Assembly (NCBI GenBank): GCA_028023455.1
Contig: JAQFVV010000273.1
Coordinates: 744,989 to 808,988, forward strand
Reading direction: 5' to 3'
Source of the DNA: Epiperipatus broadwayi
Lineage: Eukaryota > Onychophora > Udeonychophora > Euonychophora > Peripatidae
DNA: 64,000 nucleotides
Below are positions 1 to 11,276 of this stretch, piece after piece (the first letter of the stretch is position 1; each line of letters starts with the position of its first letter). Made by a program: the position numbers and the translations under genes. The notes under the pieces were generated by a model. It did no database searches. It saw only the letters and a list, made by a program, of their open reading frames with translations, and was not told the DNA's origin.

Positions 1-230
1 AAAATCCAAGAAAACAGACACCAACTTTGGAAGGGAAATCAAATGTAGATTTTATTAAAAAAAAAAGGGGGATTTCATCTAACTTCAGCCTTCCCTCCCT
101 GATCTTCTCGTGTTCTCCTAACTTGGACTCTCCCAGAATGTCAAAACATACAGTTTCATTCTTCCAAATGGTAAGAATAAAATAATAAATTTAATAATCC
201 ATACATAGATATTTTTTTGTAAAAATCACA

Positions 231-358
231 GTGTGTAACAAGATATATTTCAAGAATCGATAAATAAAAACTATATGAACTATGATTTAAGAAGGACTAT
301 CTATGTTGATTCACAAATTTTGATTTATCAATTCTTGAAATATATCTTGTTACATACT
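231..358. repeat. Imperfect inverted repeat (hairpin or MITE remnant)
   Basis: The arm at about 231-268 (contains TAACAAGATATATTTCAAGAA) is the reverse complement of the arm at about 317-358 with a few mismatches, around a loop of about 50 bases. A short reading frame starting at 275 lies across loop and right arm and is not credible as a gene. Arms of this length suggest a small foldback or MITE remnant, but no second copy was seen here. Confidence 0.6.
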
Positions 359-1312
359 GCTCTTGAATGGCAAGCCCTGAACAATCCTACATTGGCCATC
401 TATGTTTTTTTCCACTCCTTATGTAAACACTCCATGGTGTATAATAAAGTCTATTAGGCACTTTGACTGTAGACAATAAAGTTACTAAACTCCCATGGTT
501 TCAGGATCAATGCTCTTACCAACCACAATGAATTACTCTAGCCAGACCACATTAGTTATTCCAACATATATAGCTTTTCAATCAATTAAAGTTTGCAGTT
601 AAAGGAAAATACTTTCCACATACTATAAACAATTATTCTATCACCTGTGGTGCTAGCTATGCATATATTTATTTTCTAGCTTTTCAGTTAATCAAAGATT
701 CTATTTCAATCTTTCTTTTCTTCTTTTATAAGTTTGAATTGCTTTTCTTTAGATTAGTCTGATCTTTTTGAATTTATTTACTTAACTGATCTATATTAAA
801 AATCTTTCCCTTTCTGCTTTAAATTTCATGTGAAGAAAAAAAGATATTTATGAAATATAAATTATTTCATATGAAAGCATCCATTTTGTATGGTGTTTGA
901 ATTTCTTGATTCAAAAGAACCAGCTTTCCCTAGCGAACTTTTATTTTGAAAAATAAAAGATGTAATTTCATTTTCTTTTTATAACTGATGTTGTTTCCAT
1001 TTCCTTGTAAATGAAGCATTTCATTTTCTTTACACATTTGTATTGTTGTCTTTATAAATGTGCTGTGATAGTCAATTCAAGAAATTAAGTCATGCATTAC
1101 TATTTCATTCTTACATTTGGTTGCTTGGCACAGTATTTGACCTTTGCTCATTACCATAGTTAGCTTGTTATCATTTAAGTAATTGTTTTATGTTTATTGA
1201 TGACATGCAAAACATTTAATATGTAATGCTTATTATCATACATATATGTTTGTACTAAATTCTGTTCAGTATTTAATTTTACTTATTTTAACAATTGGGG
1301 TTATTTTGTTAT

Positions 1313-1349
1313 TTATATATATATATATGTGTGTGTGTGTATGTATGTC
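1313..1349. repeat. Microsatellite (TA)n-(GT)n-(ATGT)n
   Basis: A compound simple repeat in which alternating TA passes into GT and then ATGT units. Confidence 0.85.
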
Positions 1350-2468
1350 TGAGATAAAGTAATCCTATGACTTATTATTTATCTCATAGAATTAATATGT
1401 TATGCCTATATATATATACAACCCTTATTTAAGCTTTCTAATTAGTTTGCTAGCAAACTTATTAATTTAGCCAAATATAAGTTTCAACTAAGCATAATTT
1501 ATTATCTCAGGTGGCTAAAGGTGCAATTTTACGCTACCCTCACAATATATATATATTAAATTACACATTTTCATAGATTTTAATTTGAAATAAACAAAAA
1601 AAAAAACCAAAGAGGTTATTTCTTTACAAACAGAGATAACATTACCTTTTGATGTTGTTAGAAAATCACCAATTACAAGACTAAACACATTTTCTTCTGT
1701 TAACCAACATCATCTAAACATTAAACAAAAGTGCTATTATATGGATTAACAGACAAAAAATTGTTTTCACTCAGATCTGTGAATTAATATGTGATGAATT
1801 CCTGACAACCTCAAAAGGTTAAGTTATTTTAGTTACATAAACATTATGTCTTATTTATTTAATTATCATCTCAAAAATAATAAAAAAGAGATTAAATATT
1901 TGTGAAAAAAGTAAGAGTTAAATCTTTATCAAATATTTTTTTTTACATGTTGCTTCTTATTATAAAAGACAATTCTAAATTTATTTGTAAAACCAATATG
2001 TTAGCAAGAAGACTAAGACTATAAATAAAGGTCAAATGTATAGGACAATTACACTTTCAGGAAATCATAACAACAAATAAACAGTCAATTAGACATTCAT
2101 ATATTTTACCTATAGCTAAACTTCCATTAACATTCCAGTAAAAAAATTATATATTTTAGTTACAGCTAAATCTCAGTCAGTAGAAGAGTTAAATTTAGTC
2201 AGAAAAAAAAAATGATACAACAAATTGACTAAGATTACTATTTTTCAAATGAATACTTGAATATATATGTGTCCTGGAAAGTGATGCTAAGTCAACTGTA
2301 TGTGCTTCATTCTAAAGTTGTTTTAACTGTCTTTCAGATATCAGTTTGAGCTTATTTTTGTATAATTAACTCAAAAAGTTTAATTCAACCAACAACAAAA
2401 AAAGATTATGAAAGGAACCCACAAAGTAAGGTCGTATTGACCACTATATTAACCTCTTTATATATGAC

Positions 2469-2989
2469 AACTCTCTTATATTAAATGGGATATTATTGGA
2501 CTTTGTGAAGTTAGAAGAAAAGGTGAAGAGACAATTGATTTAAAAAGTGGACATATGCTCTATTATAAAGGCACAAATATTGGAAATACAAGTGGAGTAG
2601 GATTCATTATAAATAAAAAGTGGAAGAACAATATTGTGGAGATTGATGGTGTATCAGACAGAGTGGCAAGATTAGTTATACAACTTAATATTAGATATCA
2701 AATGCAGATAATTCAGGTTTATGCCCCAACAAGTTCTCACAGTGATGAAGTAGTAGAAGATTTTTATATGGATGTACAAAAGGCTTTTGATCAGAGTAAA
2801 CAACATTTTAAAATTGTTATGGGAGATTTTAATGCTAGAATTGGTAAACAAATGAAAGATGAAAGTGTTGTAGGTAATTTTGGTTATGGTAATAGAAATG
2901 AGAGAGGACATAGACTTGTGGAGTTTGCAGAGAAGGAAAAACTTTATATTATGAATTCTTTTTTTGAGAAAAATGTTAGAAGGAAATAG
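2469..2989 (+). CDS. LINE endonuclease domain (EEP family), N-terminally truncated
   Basis: The frame is open from the truncated 5' end; the first ATG is at 2555. It encodes the central and C-terminal part of an endonuclease/exonuclease/phosphatase-fold nuclease, which nicks target DNA to prime reverse transcription. Visible landmarks are the conserved start WDIIGLCEVRR (about 2486-2518), IIQVYAPTS (about 2708), and the catalytic-loop motif GDFNARIG from about 2822, whose Asp/Asn are active-site positions in this fold. The family's initial TWNVR-type strand is missing, lost with the 5' truncation. The frame ends at TAG 2987-2989, but the same frame continues immediately afterwards, so this is a premature stop inside one polyprotein. 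The product is likely inactive. Confidence 0.85.
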
Positions 2990-5221
2990 ACATGGAAGCA
3001 TCCAAATGAAGGTACAGCAGAATTGGATTATATTTTGACTAACAGGAAATACATATTTCAAGATTGTAATGTTCTTAATAAATTTAACACAGGAAGTGAT
3101 CATCGATTAGTAAGGGGTAAGATACATGTTAATGTAAAACTAGAGAGACAAAAATTATTAAGAAAAACTATATTTACAGTTGATATTCCTAATCTTCAGA
3201 AACATTCTAATGAATTTAAATTAGAACTTACAAATCGGTTTCAAGTATTAGTAGATTTTGAACATGATTCAGATTTGAATGAAATTAATATGAAAATAAC
3301 TGATACACTTTTAAAAACTGCAACAAAGATAGCTGGTAGAAAAAAGCAGCAATTGACTAATAAAATTTCTACTGAGACTAGAGAACTTATGAAGAAAAGA
3401 AGGAATATGAAGATATGCAAGAATGATGCATTAAAAAGAATTGAATATCTCGAATTTTGTAAAATGGTGTGGAAAAGAGTTGAAAATGATATAAGAAAGT
3501 ATAACTGTGAACTAGCAAGAAAAGCTGTAGAAGAAAATAAAAGTCTTAAGAATGTAAAACAACATTTTGGTATTGGTAGGAAATTTATATCTGCAATAAG
3601 GAAAAAAGATGGAATTATTACTAAAAAGAGGGATGACATTATGAAATTGGTAGAAGATTTTTATCAAGAATTATATAGTAATAAAGAACAAGTACCTCCT
3701 ATATCTATTACATCTTCCGAATTGCCCAGAATTTTAAATGAAGAAGTGAGAAATGCAATTAAATGTATGAAAAAAGGAAAGGCTCCAGGTAATGATGGAA
3801 TTATAATTGATATATTAAAAGAAGCAGGTGAAGAAACAGAAAAAATATTAGCAAAGTTATATACCAAATGTCTAAATGATAAAGATGTACCGGATGATTG
3901 GAAGAATGCAGTAATAATATTAATATTTAAAAAAGGTGATAAAGAAGATATTAGAAATTACAGACCTATCAGCCTTTTATCAGTTTTATATAAAATTTTT
4001 ACCAAGATAATTACAACTCGTCTACAGAGAACCTTGGATTTTCACCAACCAAGAGAACAAGCTGGATTTAAAAGTGGTTTTAGTACAGTAGATCATATTC
4101 AAGTATTGAGAGAAGTTATAGAAAGGACAAATGAATATGAGTTGTCATTATGTTTTGGATTTGTAGATTATGAAAAGGCATTTGATTCTATAAACATTTC
4201 TTCAGTGATTAAAACATTGGATCATCAAGGTATAGATCCAGGATATTGTCATATTTTAAAGAATATTTATAAAAATGCAACAGCAACAATTAGATTACAT
4301 AATGATACTGGAAAAGTCAACATTGAGAAAGGTGTAAGACAAGGTGACTCCATATCTCCAAAACTTTTTACAGCAGTGCTGCAAGAAGTATTTTGTGGAT
4401 TAAAATGGGAAACTAAAGGAGTGAAAGTAAATGGAGATTATTTAAGTCATTTAGATTTCGCAGATGATGTAGTTGTTTTTGCAAATAATGCTTCCGAGCT
4501 GCAGGAAATGTTACAGGAGTTATCAGATGAAAGTAGGAAAGTAGGACTAAAGATAAATGTTAAAAAGACTAAAGTAATGTTTAATCGATTTGCTCCAAAT
4601 ATGAAAATAAAGATTGATTATGATGAATTAGAAGAAGTTAAGAGTTACAAATACCTTGGTCAGATTATTAATACAGATGGAAACATAATAGAGGAAATTA
4701 ATCATAGAATTAAACTTGGTTGGAGTGCTTTTGGTAGAAATAACTTGATATTAAAAGGAAATATGCCTATGTGTTTGAAAAGAAAGGTTTTTAACAAATG
4801 TGTTTTACCAGTTCTTACTTATGGATCTGAGACTTGGACACTTAATAGAAGATCAATACAGAGACTTCAGACCACTCAAAGAAGTATGGAGAGATGTATG
4901 TTGGGAGTAACAAGAAGAGATCGAAAACGCAATGTATGGGTAAGAGAACAAACAGGTGTTACTGACCTCATTGAAAAAATTAAAAGATTGAAGTGGAGTT
5001 GGGCTGGACATATTGCTAGAAGAGATGATAATAGATGGACAATTGAAATTTTAAACTGGATTCCAAGAGATTGTAAAAGACCCAGAAGGAGACCACATGT
5101 AAGATGGATGGATGAAATAAGAAAATGTGTAGGGGTGATGTGGAGAAGAGAAGCTAAAGATCGGAGAAGATGGATTAAACTTGGAGAGACCTTCATCCTG
5201 CAGTGGATTGATAATGGTTGA
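2990..5221 (+). CDS. LINE reverse transcriptase and C-terminal region
   Basis: A 744-codon open frame in the same frame as the endonuclease, separated only by TAG 2987-2989. It begins with the last endonuclease motifs (LDYILTNR and SDHRLV, about 3025-3110), then carries a complete RT: APGNDGI (about 3782), NYRPISLL (about 3956), motif [10 protein letters not shown] (4160-4186, catalytic Asp), motif B RQGDSISP (about 4337) and motif C FADD (4457-4468, catalytic Asp pair). The C-terminus has the LTYGSETW and AGHIARR...RW motifs typical of RTE-like elements. All catalytic residues are present. There is no ATG near its start, so it is a continuation and not a separate gene. It ends in TGA followed at once by GATAATGATGATGAT, which is also seen at the end of the decayed copy near 26000. 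Confidence 0.9.
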   Translation, partial: TWKHPNEGTAELDYILTNRKYIFQDCNVLNKFNTGSDHRLVRGKIHVNVKLERQKLLRKTIFTVDIPNLQKHSNEFKLELTNRFQVLVDFEHDSDLNEINMKITDTLLKTATKIAGRKKQQLTNKISTETRELMKKRRNMKICKNDALKRIEYLEFCKMVWKRVENDIRKYNCELARKAVEENKSLKNVKQHFGIGRKFISAIRKKDGIITKKRDDIMKLVEDFYQELYSNKEQVPPISITSSELPRILNEEVRNAIKCMKKGKAPGNDGIIIDILKEAGEETEKILAKLYTKCLNDKDVPDDWKNAVIILIFKKGDKEDIRNYRPISLLSVLYKIFTKIITTRLQRTLDFHQPREQAGFKSGFSTVDHIQVLREVIERTNEYELSLCFGFVDYEKAFDSINISSVIKTLDHQGIDPGYCHILKNIYKNATATIRLHNDTGKVNIEKGVRQGDSISPKLFTAVLQEVFCGLKWETKGVKVNGDYLSHLDFADDVVVFANNASELQEMLQELSDESRKVGLKINVKKTKVMFNRFAPNMKIKIDYDELEEVKSYKYLGQIINTDGNIIEEINHRIKLGWSAFGRNNLILKGNMPMCLKRKVFNKCVLPVLTYGSETWTLNRRSIQRLQTTQRSMERCMLGVTRRDRKRNVWVREQTGVTDLIEKIKRLKWSWAGHIARRDDNRWTIEILNWIPRDCKRPRRRPHVRWMDEIRKCVGVMWRREAKDRRRWIKLGETFILQWIDNG

Positions 5222-5239
5222 TAATGATGATGATATGAC

Positions 5240-7057
5240 CATTAATTGGATAAATAATATCACTGATATAAACACATCAATTGAATTGGGAATCTTATAT
5301 CAAGTTATTTATGAAATAAAAAAGAATGGAGAAATATGGAAGTTGTCTAATCTATAAAAAGATATTAGCAATGGGAGAAAGAGAAACGTAAGTAGCCATG
5401 TGTATGCTGAAAATCATATATATTAATCATTAACTTTGTTTTAAATTTATATCAGTGCCAGAGAAAATTTCTAGTTTAATAAATGATTAGTAATAATCAT
5501 TACGTGTTTATCAAAAAGTTGATAACATAAAAATTGGGAGTGGAATAAATTGACGTTTGAAAATAAAAATAAGACAATTTGCTCCTCATAAATACTCTTT
5601 ATGTAATAAAGATAAATATGAGAGATGATGACCTGTGCCAACTGATGAGTTTTGGTTCAGCACGAAATAAATCTTGGGGGTTATTTGTCTTTTATTGTAT
5701 CTTTATTTATATGAAATATTTTATGAAATAAAAAAAGGGAGAAATATGGAAGTTGTCGAATCTTGAAGTTATGAATAAATTCATTCATTAAATGTTATTT
5801 TAAATACGTTAATATTCATTATTATTTTTCCATATTTTCACCTTTTCTGCGTCCAATGTTAGATATATTCTGTCCTTTTAACCAATATATAGTGTGGACC
5901 ACAATTAGTACTCTTACATAAATCAGAAATCCTCCTAATATAATGTATTTTCATATTTTAAAGATATATCCAACCATTAAACAATATAAAGAAATAAGTT
6001 ACAGTTTGGCTGAAGTACTTTAATTAATATTGTTAACATTTAAATTAAATAATTAAAAAATATTAATTATAATTGTAGACTAGTTCAAATATATAATAAT
6101 TTGATACAACAATCTTTCTAAGGACAATACCTCAAGTTCGATATGATATTTAATACTCCAGTTTAACTTAAAAGACTAGCATTTATATATAATCATACCG
6201 TCGTTGTGAAAGAAATGATATTAGTTTTAATTATTTATTATATTTAAACTGTAACTCTGTAAAGTATCTGTACAAAATAATCAACTCACATATGCAATTT
6301 ATATATTTTAGTAATTAAACTTTACTAATTTGTTAATACTTGATAATTTGTATTAATTGCTCCGTAATCTTAAATAACCATTATAATTCTGTTATGTTAT
6401 ACTTTTTCACTGAATTATACAGAATAAATAGGTGGCTTGAATGAATACTTGACTTCTCCGAAATATCATCAACAGCATATAAGAGATATAATATCGCGCG
6501 CACACTCACGCATACATATTTTGTGTTATATATATATATTGCTACACCAATGTATTACAGTTCCTATTTACGGATCACTCACTTCAATTTATTTTTACTA
6601 TATATATATATTGATCCAGTTATTACATAGGTGTATGTTCTTATTACAGATGTTCTGCAAATGAATATTACCATTCTATATAGAGTTTTACAATTTATGA
6701 TTAAGCAAACAATTTACTTAATGATTAACGTATCCAAAAACATCACATGCTGTTTTTTATTTCTTATAATTGACTTTTTTCAAAGATGTCTTTAACCTAT
6801 CTGCAGAAAACTTTTGTTAGCACAATGGTGAAAAAGTTAAAAAGTGAATCATTTAGCCTGTGGTTCTATTTTTATTTCAGCATTTTACTGGCTAATTGCA
6901 ATAGAAACTTGTTAATTTGAAACAAAAATAAAGCTTTACAAAATGGAAATAATTTAATGTTTAGCTTTACAAAAGGTATTTATTATAAAAAGTTCATATA
7001 TTTTTATTTTAACAAATGTTGCATCTCTCTACATATATATATATTGTAATTAAATAT
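5240..7057. other. AT-rich non-coding DNA
   Basis: No coding potential seen. It contains a direct repeat pair at 5308-5355 and 5722-5772 (shared core GGGAGAAATATGGAAGTTGTC-like with one or two differences) and short (TA)n tracts near 6520 and 6600. Short frames here are interrupted by TA repeats. Confidence 0.5.
5308..5772 (+). repeat. Pair of about 45-bp direct repeats, spacing 414 bp
   Basis: Both copies contain TATGAAATAAAAAA followed by GGAGAAATATGGAAGTTGTC and an AATCT end. They lie just downstream of the LINE. They may be remnants of an older dispersed repeat or of a local duplication. Confidence 0.55.
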
Positions 7058-7388
7058 AACAAAATTTTACTAAAATTCTCTCGCGACCATGGTTTTATCT
7101 ATTAATAAATAGATCTTAAGACAACATATATAAACAAAACCAAATAGTTTTCTTATAATTCACTTCGAAAACTAGTCATTTGTAATATGAAAGAATGTGT
7201 TTATGAGATTGCTGACCTCAGATTCAAGAAGATTTATTATCAGTTGTTTTGTTTTCACAGAAATGAATTATGGGAAGGTTGTTTTGCCTCGAATATGTTG
7301 TTTGCTTCTAGTTGAATATCAGCTGAGAAGGCCTATTTGTTAATAGATGAAACCATGATCGTGAGAGAATTTTAATATAATTTCGTTT
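7058..7388. mobile_element. MITE-like element with about 55-bp terminal inverted repeats
   Basis: The left arm at about 7061-7114 and the right arm at about 7328-7386 are reverse complements with roughly 10-15% mismatches. The best conserved block, AAAATTCTCTCGCGACCATGG on the left, has a matching ATGATCGTGAGAGAATTTTA on the right. Arm differences include CG versus CA/TG, as expected of deamination. The centre (about 210 bp) has no coding potential. No clear target-site duplication could be assigned. Confidence 0.65.
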
Positions 7389-8212
7389 TTGGCTAATATT
7401 TTAATGTTATATGATATTCTGTTTTATATATTTTAATAGTGCATTTGTATATTTAATATAAATTCTATTTTTATTTTTATTATCCTTTTGTTATTTTACT
7501 TTTAACAACAAAATATTTATGAATGATAATAAACAAATATGAATAAAATGACATAACTTTCATAACATTTCATAATATTTTATCTTGGTAGGATATATAC
7601 TTTTATAAGTGGGACTCTGAAAACAATACATTTTTAACTACTTCCGCTTCAAGCCGCCATTTTGAACTTTTTAAAATACTGTCCTGAGACACAATTTTCA
7701 TAACTTCAGTTTTAATTATGTTAGAGCAAAAACAATTATATTGCTAGAAATTAGAAACATTAAGGAAAACAATAAGCATAAAATAAATAGTGCTAACTAT
7801 ATAAAAAATAAGGAAAAAGAAATGTTCACATCCCAAATAATTATTATTTTATTGTTTGTTCATAATTGAAAATTAACGTTAACTAAAATTCAAAATACAT
7901 CTTTAGTGATAATTTCTTTCTATTCCTTACAAAATTATCTTTCTAAACATGTATAATATGTCTTACCTGAGATAATCTACAGCTTCACAATCTCCAAAAA
8001 AGTTGGATATGACTTCTTCATTTTTATCTTGTACCCCAAATGTTCTAAATGTCAAAAGTGTCTATAAAGAAAAAGATTCATTCTAATAAAAGATACAAAA
8101 GAAATCTTCATAGCAATTGGCTTCTTGTCTGTCTAAAACTAGAAATTGTAGGCTACTTTCTATATCACTGATAAAATGAGTTTCATCTCTTCATTTTATA
8201 TTTTTTGTGTAC
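7389..8212. other. AT-rich DNA containing one exon-like island
   Basis: Apart from the minus-strand exon candidate at 7967-8061 nothing is recognisable in this stretch. Confidence 0.4.
7967..8061 (-). CDS. Candidate host exon, 95 nt, unidentified protein
   Basis: On the minus strand a pyrimidine-rich acceptor (TCTTTTTCTTTATAG) precedes 8061 and a near-consensus donor (CTCAG|GTAAGA) follows 7967. The 95 nt between are open in one frame, giving 31 codons plus 2 nt that begin TLLTFRTFGVQDKNEE and end GDCEAVDYLR, and the composition is protein-like, unlike the surrounding TA-rich frames. The block is also less AT-rich than its flanks. The family was not recognised. The exon would be entered at phase 0 and left at phase 2. 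Splice signals on both sides make this the best exon candidate in the window, but no transcript evidence is available and it could be a chance open stretch or a decayed repeat. Confidence 0.42.
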
Positions 8213-8325
8213 AATAGTGATGTTTATATTCTTTATGGTCACCAGTGATGTTTATATTCTTTATGCACTGCACAAGTGGTGTTTATATTCTTTATGTACA
8301 GAAGTGATGCTATCTTTTTATATTT
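8213..8325 (+). repeat. Minisatellite, about 30-bp unit, 3-4 copies
   Basis: The motif AGTGATGTTTATATTCTTTATG recurs at about 8216, 8246 and 8276 (third copy with GTGG) and decays in a fourth unit near 8305, separated by short variable spacers. The 71-residue frame across it is just the translated repeat. Confidence 0.8.
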
Positions 8326-8530
8326 ATTGTACCACAGATATAATTTATTTGCATTCAGTCTATAGACTTAAAAATAATGTTATGAAACATATACCAAAAG
8401 CAAAGCATGATGAAGCATAAACATAAATAAGAATCAGAATTGGATTATATGTTTGTGTATGCAATGTTTGTATACATTTGATTATTAGTTTTATAATCCA
8501 TTGCTTGTAAACCATATTATATAAACAATT

Positions 8531-8566
8531 AATGATTTTCAAAAAGTATACTTTTTGAAAATCATT
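8531..8566. repeat. Perfect 36-bp palindrome
   Basis: The sequence 8531-8566 equals its own reverse complement over all 36 bases. The left half is AATGATTTTCAAAAAGTA and the centre is TATA. It has no spacer, so it can form a cruciform or a dyad binding site. Confidence 0.9.
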
Positions 8567-8629
8567 ATTTTTATAAAAAATAAGAGAATTAGCATAGATA
8601 GAACTTGAGAAAATTACAATATGAATTAT

Positions 8630-8890
8630 ATACTAAGTTAATTATGATATGAATTCTATACATATAATTACAAACTAAATCACACTAATTTTTCATTAAA
8701 TATGAATTCTATGTGAGCATAAATAAATGTATTACAAACTACCTTTAGAAAATTATGATAAATATGAATTCTATGCAAGCATAAATATATAATTACACAC
8801 ACACACCAATTTTTCAATATATATGAATTGTATATAAGCATAAATAAATAAATATATAACTACAAATTAGCACACACTATTTACAAACTA
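8630..8890. repeat. Degenerate tandem repeat, about 70-85-bp period, 3-4 units
   Basis: The block ATATGAATTCTAT followed by AGCATAAATA and TATAATTACA/TATTACAAAC recurs at about 8650, 8699, 8763 and 8820. The units have diverged in length and composition. Confidence 0.65.
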
Positions 8891-9235
8891 AAATTAATAA
8901 AAAATATATTTTTTCAAAAATTTTTTAAAAAAATTAAAAAAATTTACTTACGAATAATTATGTTGTTGGTCTTTTGTAGGCCTTGTTTGTGAATAATACC
9001 AGAGAAATTTTCACTTGCAACCCGTAAAACATTTTATGTCTTTTATCGTTTTTGATAAGTACAAAAATTATCAAAAAAAAAAACAAAAAAATTAAATACT
9101 GTGGTTGATTAAAAAATTCGCCAAAAATCCAAATTTCAACCAATTTTTTTGAAATAAAGATCGTTTGAAAGCTAACATATACAGCTATAAAAGGGCCATA
9201 TGGTGTTCAATGTCATTATTATACTTTTCACATCA

Positions 9236-9325
9236 GCAAAGAAAGAAAATTACATGTCTTCAAATGAGCACATGAAGCGCATACTTAATGCCAACAATGC
9301 TGAAAAAGTTAAGCTTCCACTATAA
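9236..9325 (+). other. Short open stretch of 28 codons, weak coding candidate
   Basis: A TTTTCACATCAG acceptor-like site is followed by a frame with unusual codon diversity (contains MSSNEHMKRILNANNAEK) that ends in TAA near 9325. It could be a terminal exon, a transposon leftover or chance. There is no other support. Confidence 0.15.
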
Positions 9326-9404
9326 AAAAATTACATTGATTTAATAAAATTTGAATTGAAATTGGCAAACAGTTTCAACTTCGTGGCTAATTGTTCTAAA
9401 GTGC

Positions 9405-9760
9405 AAAATGTAACATGCACTAACATGCACAAGCACACAAAGCTGAAGACAAATAACAAAATATATATTTATTTTATTTTAATATATATAGCTAATTAAG
9501 TGGCTAAGGGCTTTCAAGGGTCAGAGTCCTCATATTCATAGCCATTTTGTAAATAGATATAAAATTGATTAGGAGCGATGTAAATTTAACTATCGCATTT
9601 GCATAAATTTACATCGCTCCTAATCAATTTCTTATCTATTTACAAAATGGCTATGAATATTAGGGCTCTGACCTTATTTAAATATATGTATTAAAATAAA
9701 TATATATTTACATTTCTTTATTTGTCTTAAGCTTTGTGTGATTGTGCGTGTTGACGTAAT
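9405..9760. mobile_element. Long foldback element, about 360 bp palindrome
   Basis: The inner arms at about 9525-9595 and 9600-9672 are almost perfect reverse complements, including ATTAGGAGCGATGTAAATTTA on one side and its complement on the other, around a short loop near ACTATCGCATTTGC. Complementarity continues outward with lower identity through TTTAATATATATAG and the GACAAATA/CACAAAGC blocks to about 9420 and 9750. No open frame. It is a hairpin MITE or foldback transposon. Confidence 0.8.
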
Positions 9761-11052
9761 TTTAAAATTTGAATTATATATTATATAACACCAGTAATGT
9801 AATATTGTTATAAATGAAGGAAACTTTTTTACAAAGGATGTATTTTGTTGTGTTTATTGCTATACAACACAATAAAACACAGCTATAGCAATTGAAATTT
9901 TTTTTTTCTTTTAATTTGTAAAATTGTTTTATTAGTTTCAATATTTTGACCTTGAAGAGCCCATTTCCCAATAAAGCCTGGAAAATCTGTTATTTCAGCT
10001 GTTCCATTTTTTATATTTAATATTGTTAAAGATATTTTTCTTGTTCTATTTTGAGTCTAATGTATGCTTTGATTAATTTTAATTTACTATGACCACAGAT
10101 AGGAAGTATGGAATAAATTCTACGTTCAATGAAAATGTCAGGAAAAAATTCATTGTAATTATTTTCTACTATAAATTTAAGCAGGTCAAATATTTTTTGA
10201 ATAAATCCTTTTTTATATTTCTTATTAAAAAAAACTTGTTTTATAATTTTTTTGCCTTCAATAAAAACAGCTAATGACAGATTTTTTAAACAAAATGATA
10301 TATATAATTTTTAGAAAACAATCTATGAATGATTATCAATAATATTATCTCATAAAAAAAGTTTCTATAAGGATATATAGATAGCAACCTCAACATTTCC
10401 ACCTATTCCTTAAACATTTTTAGCCTATTTCGATGGTATATCAAACTTGCTATTTCCTATGACTTTGGAAATATTTTCTATTGATTAAATGAGTAAATAA
10501 AGACTATAAAATTCTATTTTTATTCTATAGACTAGAATTTGCATTATTTATATCTATTAACTCAAATTACAAAGTAATAATAAATGAACATTTTGTAATA
10601 TATTCTAATATATAATTGCTTCAGAATCAAATGAACTATCATATAATGTATTAATAAGTTCATTGAATGTAGATGTAATTTATTTTATATTAACATGTAG
10701 AACTTTCATCAAATCAATTCATGCTAATATTCTGGTGGTATTTAATAGATCAGTGTTATTTTTATATGTTTTATTATTACTGACCTATAATATTTAGGAC
10801 TATCTCAACGTTAATCGATTTTGTATATTTTCGAAAAAAATATTTGATTCTACAATACTTGAAGTTGCATTACAAGAAAGTAATTTAAAATCATGATCTA
10901 GACAATATTAATATGACACAATTTGCTTCATATTTTTTTTCTTGACTGTACTCCATTATCCTGTCATGTTAGAAATGGTATTCTCTGCAGTCCATAATAT
11001 CTATTTAGGATAATTTTAAAATTTTAGTAAAAAAAACATGATAATTACTCAC
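9761..11052. other. AT-rich non-coding DNA
   Basis: The frames at 9774 (minus) and 10089 (plus) are Lys/Phe/Asn-rich products of AT bias without similarity to known domains. No repeats of note. Confidence 0.5.
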
Positions 11053-11091
11053 CTATTGCATCCTGTGTTTTTAAAAATTCAATAAGTGATT
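11053..11091 (-). CDS. Candidate host micro-exon, 39 nt
   Basis: On the minus strand the donor GCAATAG|GTGAGTAA (exon end at 11053) is close to consensus. Only one frame is open, reading (E)SLIEFLKTQDAI when entered at phase 1 and leaving at phase 1. The presumed acceptor AAAAG near 11092 lacks a pyrimidine tract because the (TAA)n/(CAT)n tail of the neighbouring LINE lies directly upstream on this strand. The phase fits the candidate exon ending at 15710. If real, a LINE insertion has replaced the original acceptor region. If not, it is a chance donor. Confidence 0.3.
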
Positions 11092-11105
11092 CTTTTATTT
11101 ATTTA

Positions 11106-11276
<171 letters not shown>

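Larger units (their letters stand above)
1..2461. other. AT-rich non-coding DNA upstream of the first LINE
   Basis: No reading frame of note and no recognisable protein. It holds a hairpin repeat (231-358), a (TA)n-(GT)n tract (1313-1349), a 16-bp palindrome near 1445 and a degenerate tandem duplication of about 50 bp near 2097-2190 whose units share a TATATTTTA...CAGCTAAA core. Confidence 0.6.
2462..5239 (+). mobile_element. RTE-like non-LTR retrotransposon (LINE), 5'-truncated, nearly intact
   Basis: The element runs from a truncated apurinic-type endonuclease domain through a complete reverse transcriptase and C-terminal region to a very short 3' tail of TGATGA units directly after the stop. 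The 7-mer ATATGAC occurs at 2462-2468 and again at 5233-5239, a good candidate target-site duplication that bounds the element at about 2469-5232. The 5' end begins inside the endonuclease domain, the usual outcome of incomplete target-primed reverse transcription. Domain order (EEP nuclease then RT) and the C-terminal motif set match the RTE / 'craniofacial development protein 2-like' LINEs common in animals. Decayed relatives lie at 21475, 24330, 26456 (minus) and 34796. Insertion looks recent: a single nonsense codon interrupts one long frame. Confidence 0.88.

Noticed and set aside
2672-3639. Minus-strand frames of 143 and 132 codons over the LINE
   Set aside because: They are antisense shadows of the endonuclease and RT frames, which carry the real motifs.
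8213-8325. Regular repeat with spacers considered as a CRISPR array
   Set aside because: Only three to four degenerate units with very short spacers, in clearly eukaryotic DNA; it is a minisatellite.
8958-9143. Minus-strand frame near a GTAAGT donor at about 8952
   Set aside because: The frame has a stop just before the donor and the other frames lack a plausible acceptor, so it was not kept as an exon.
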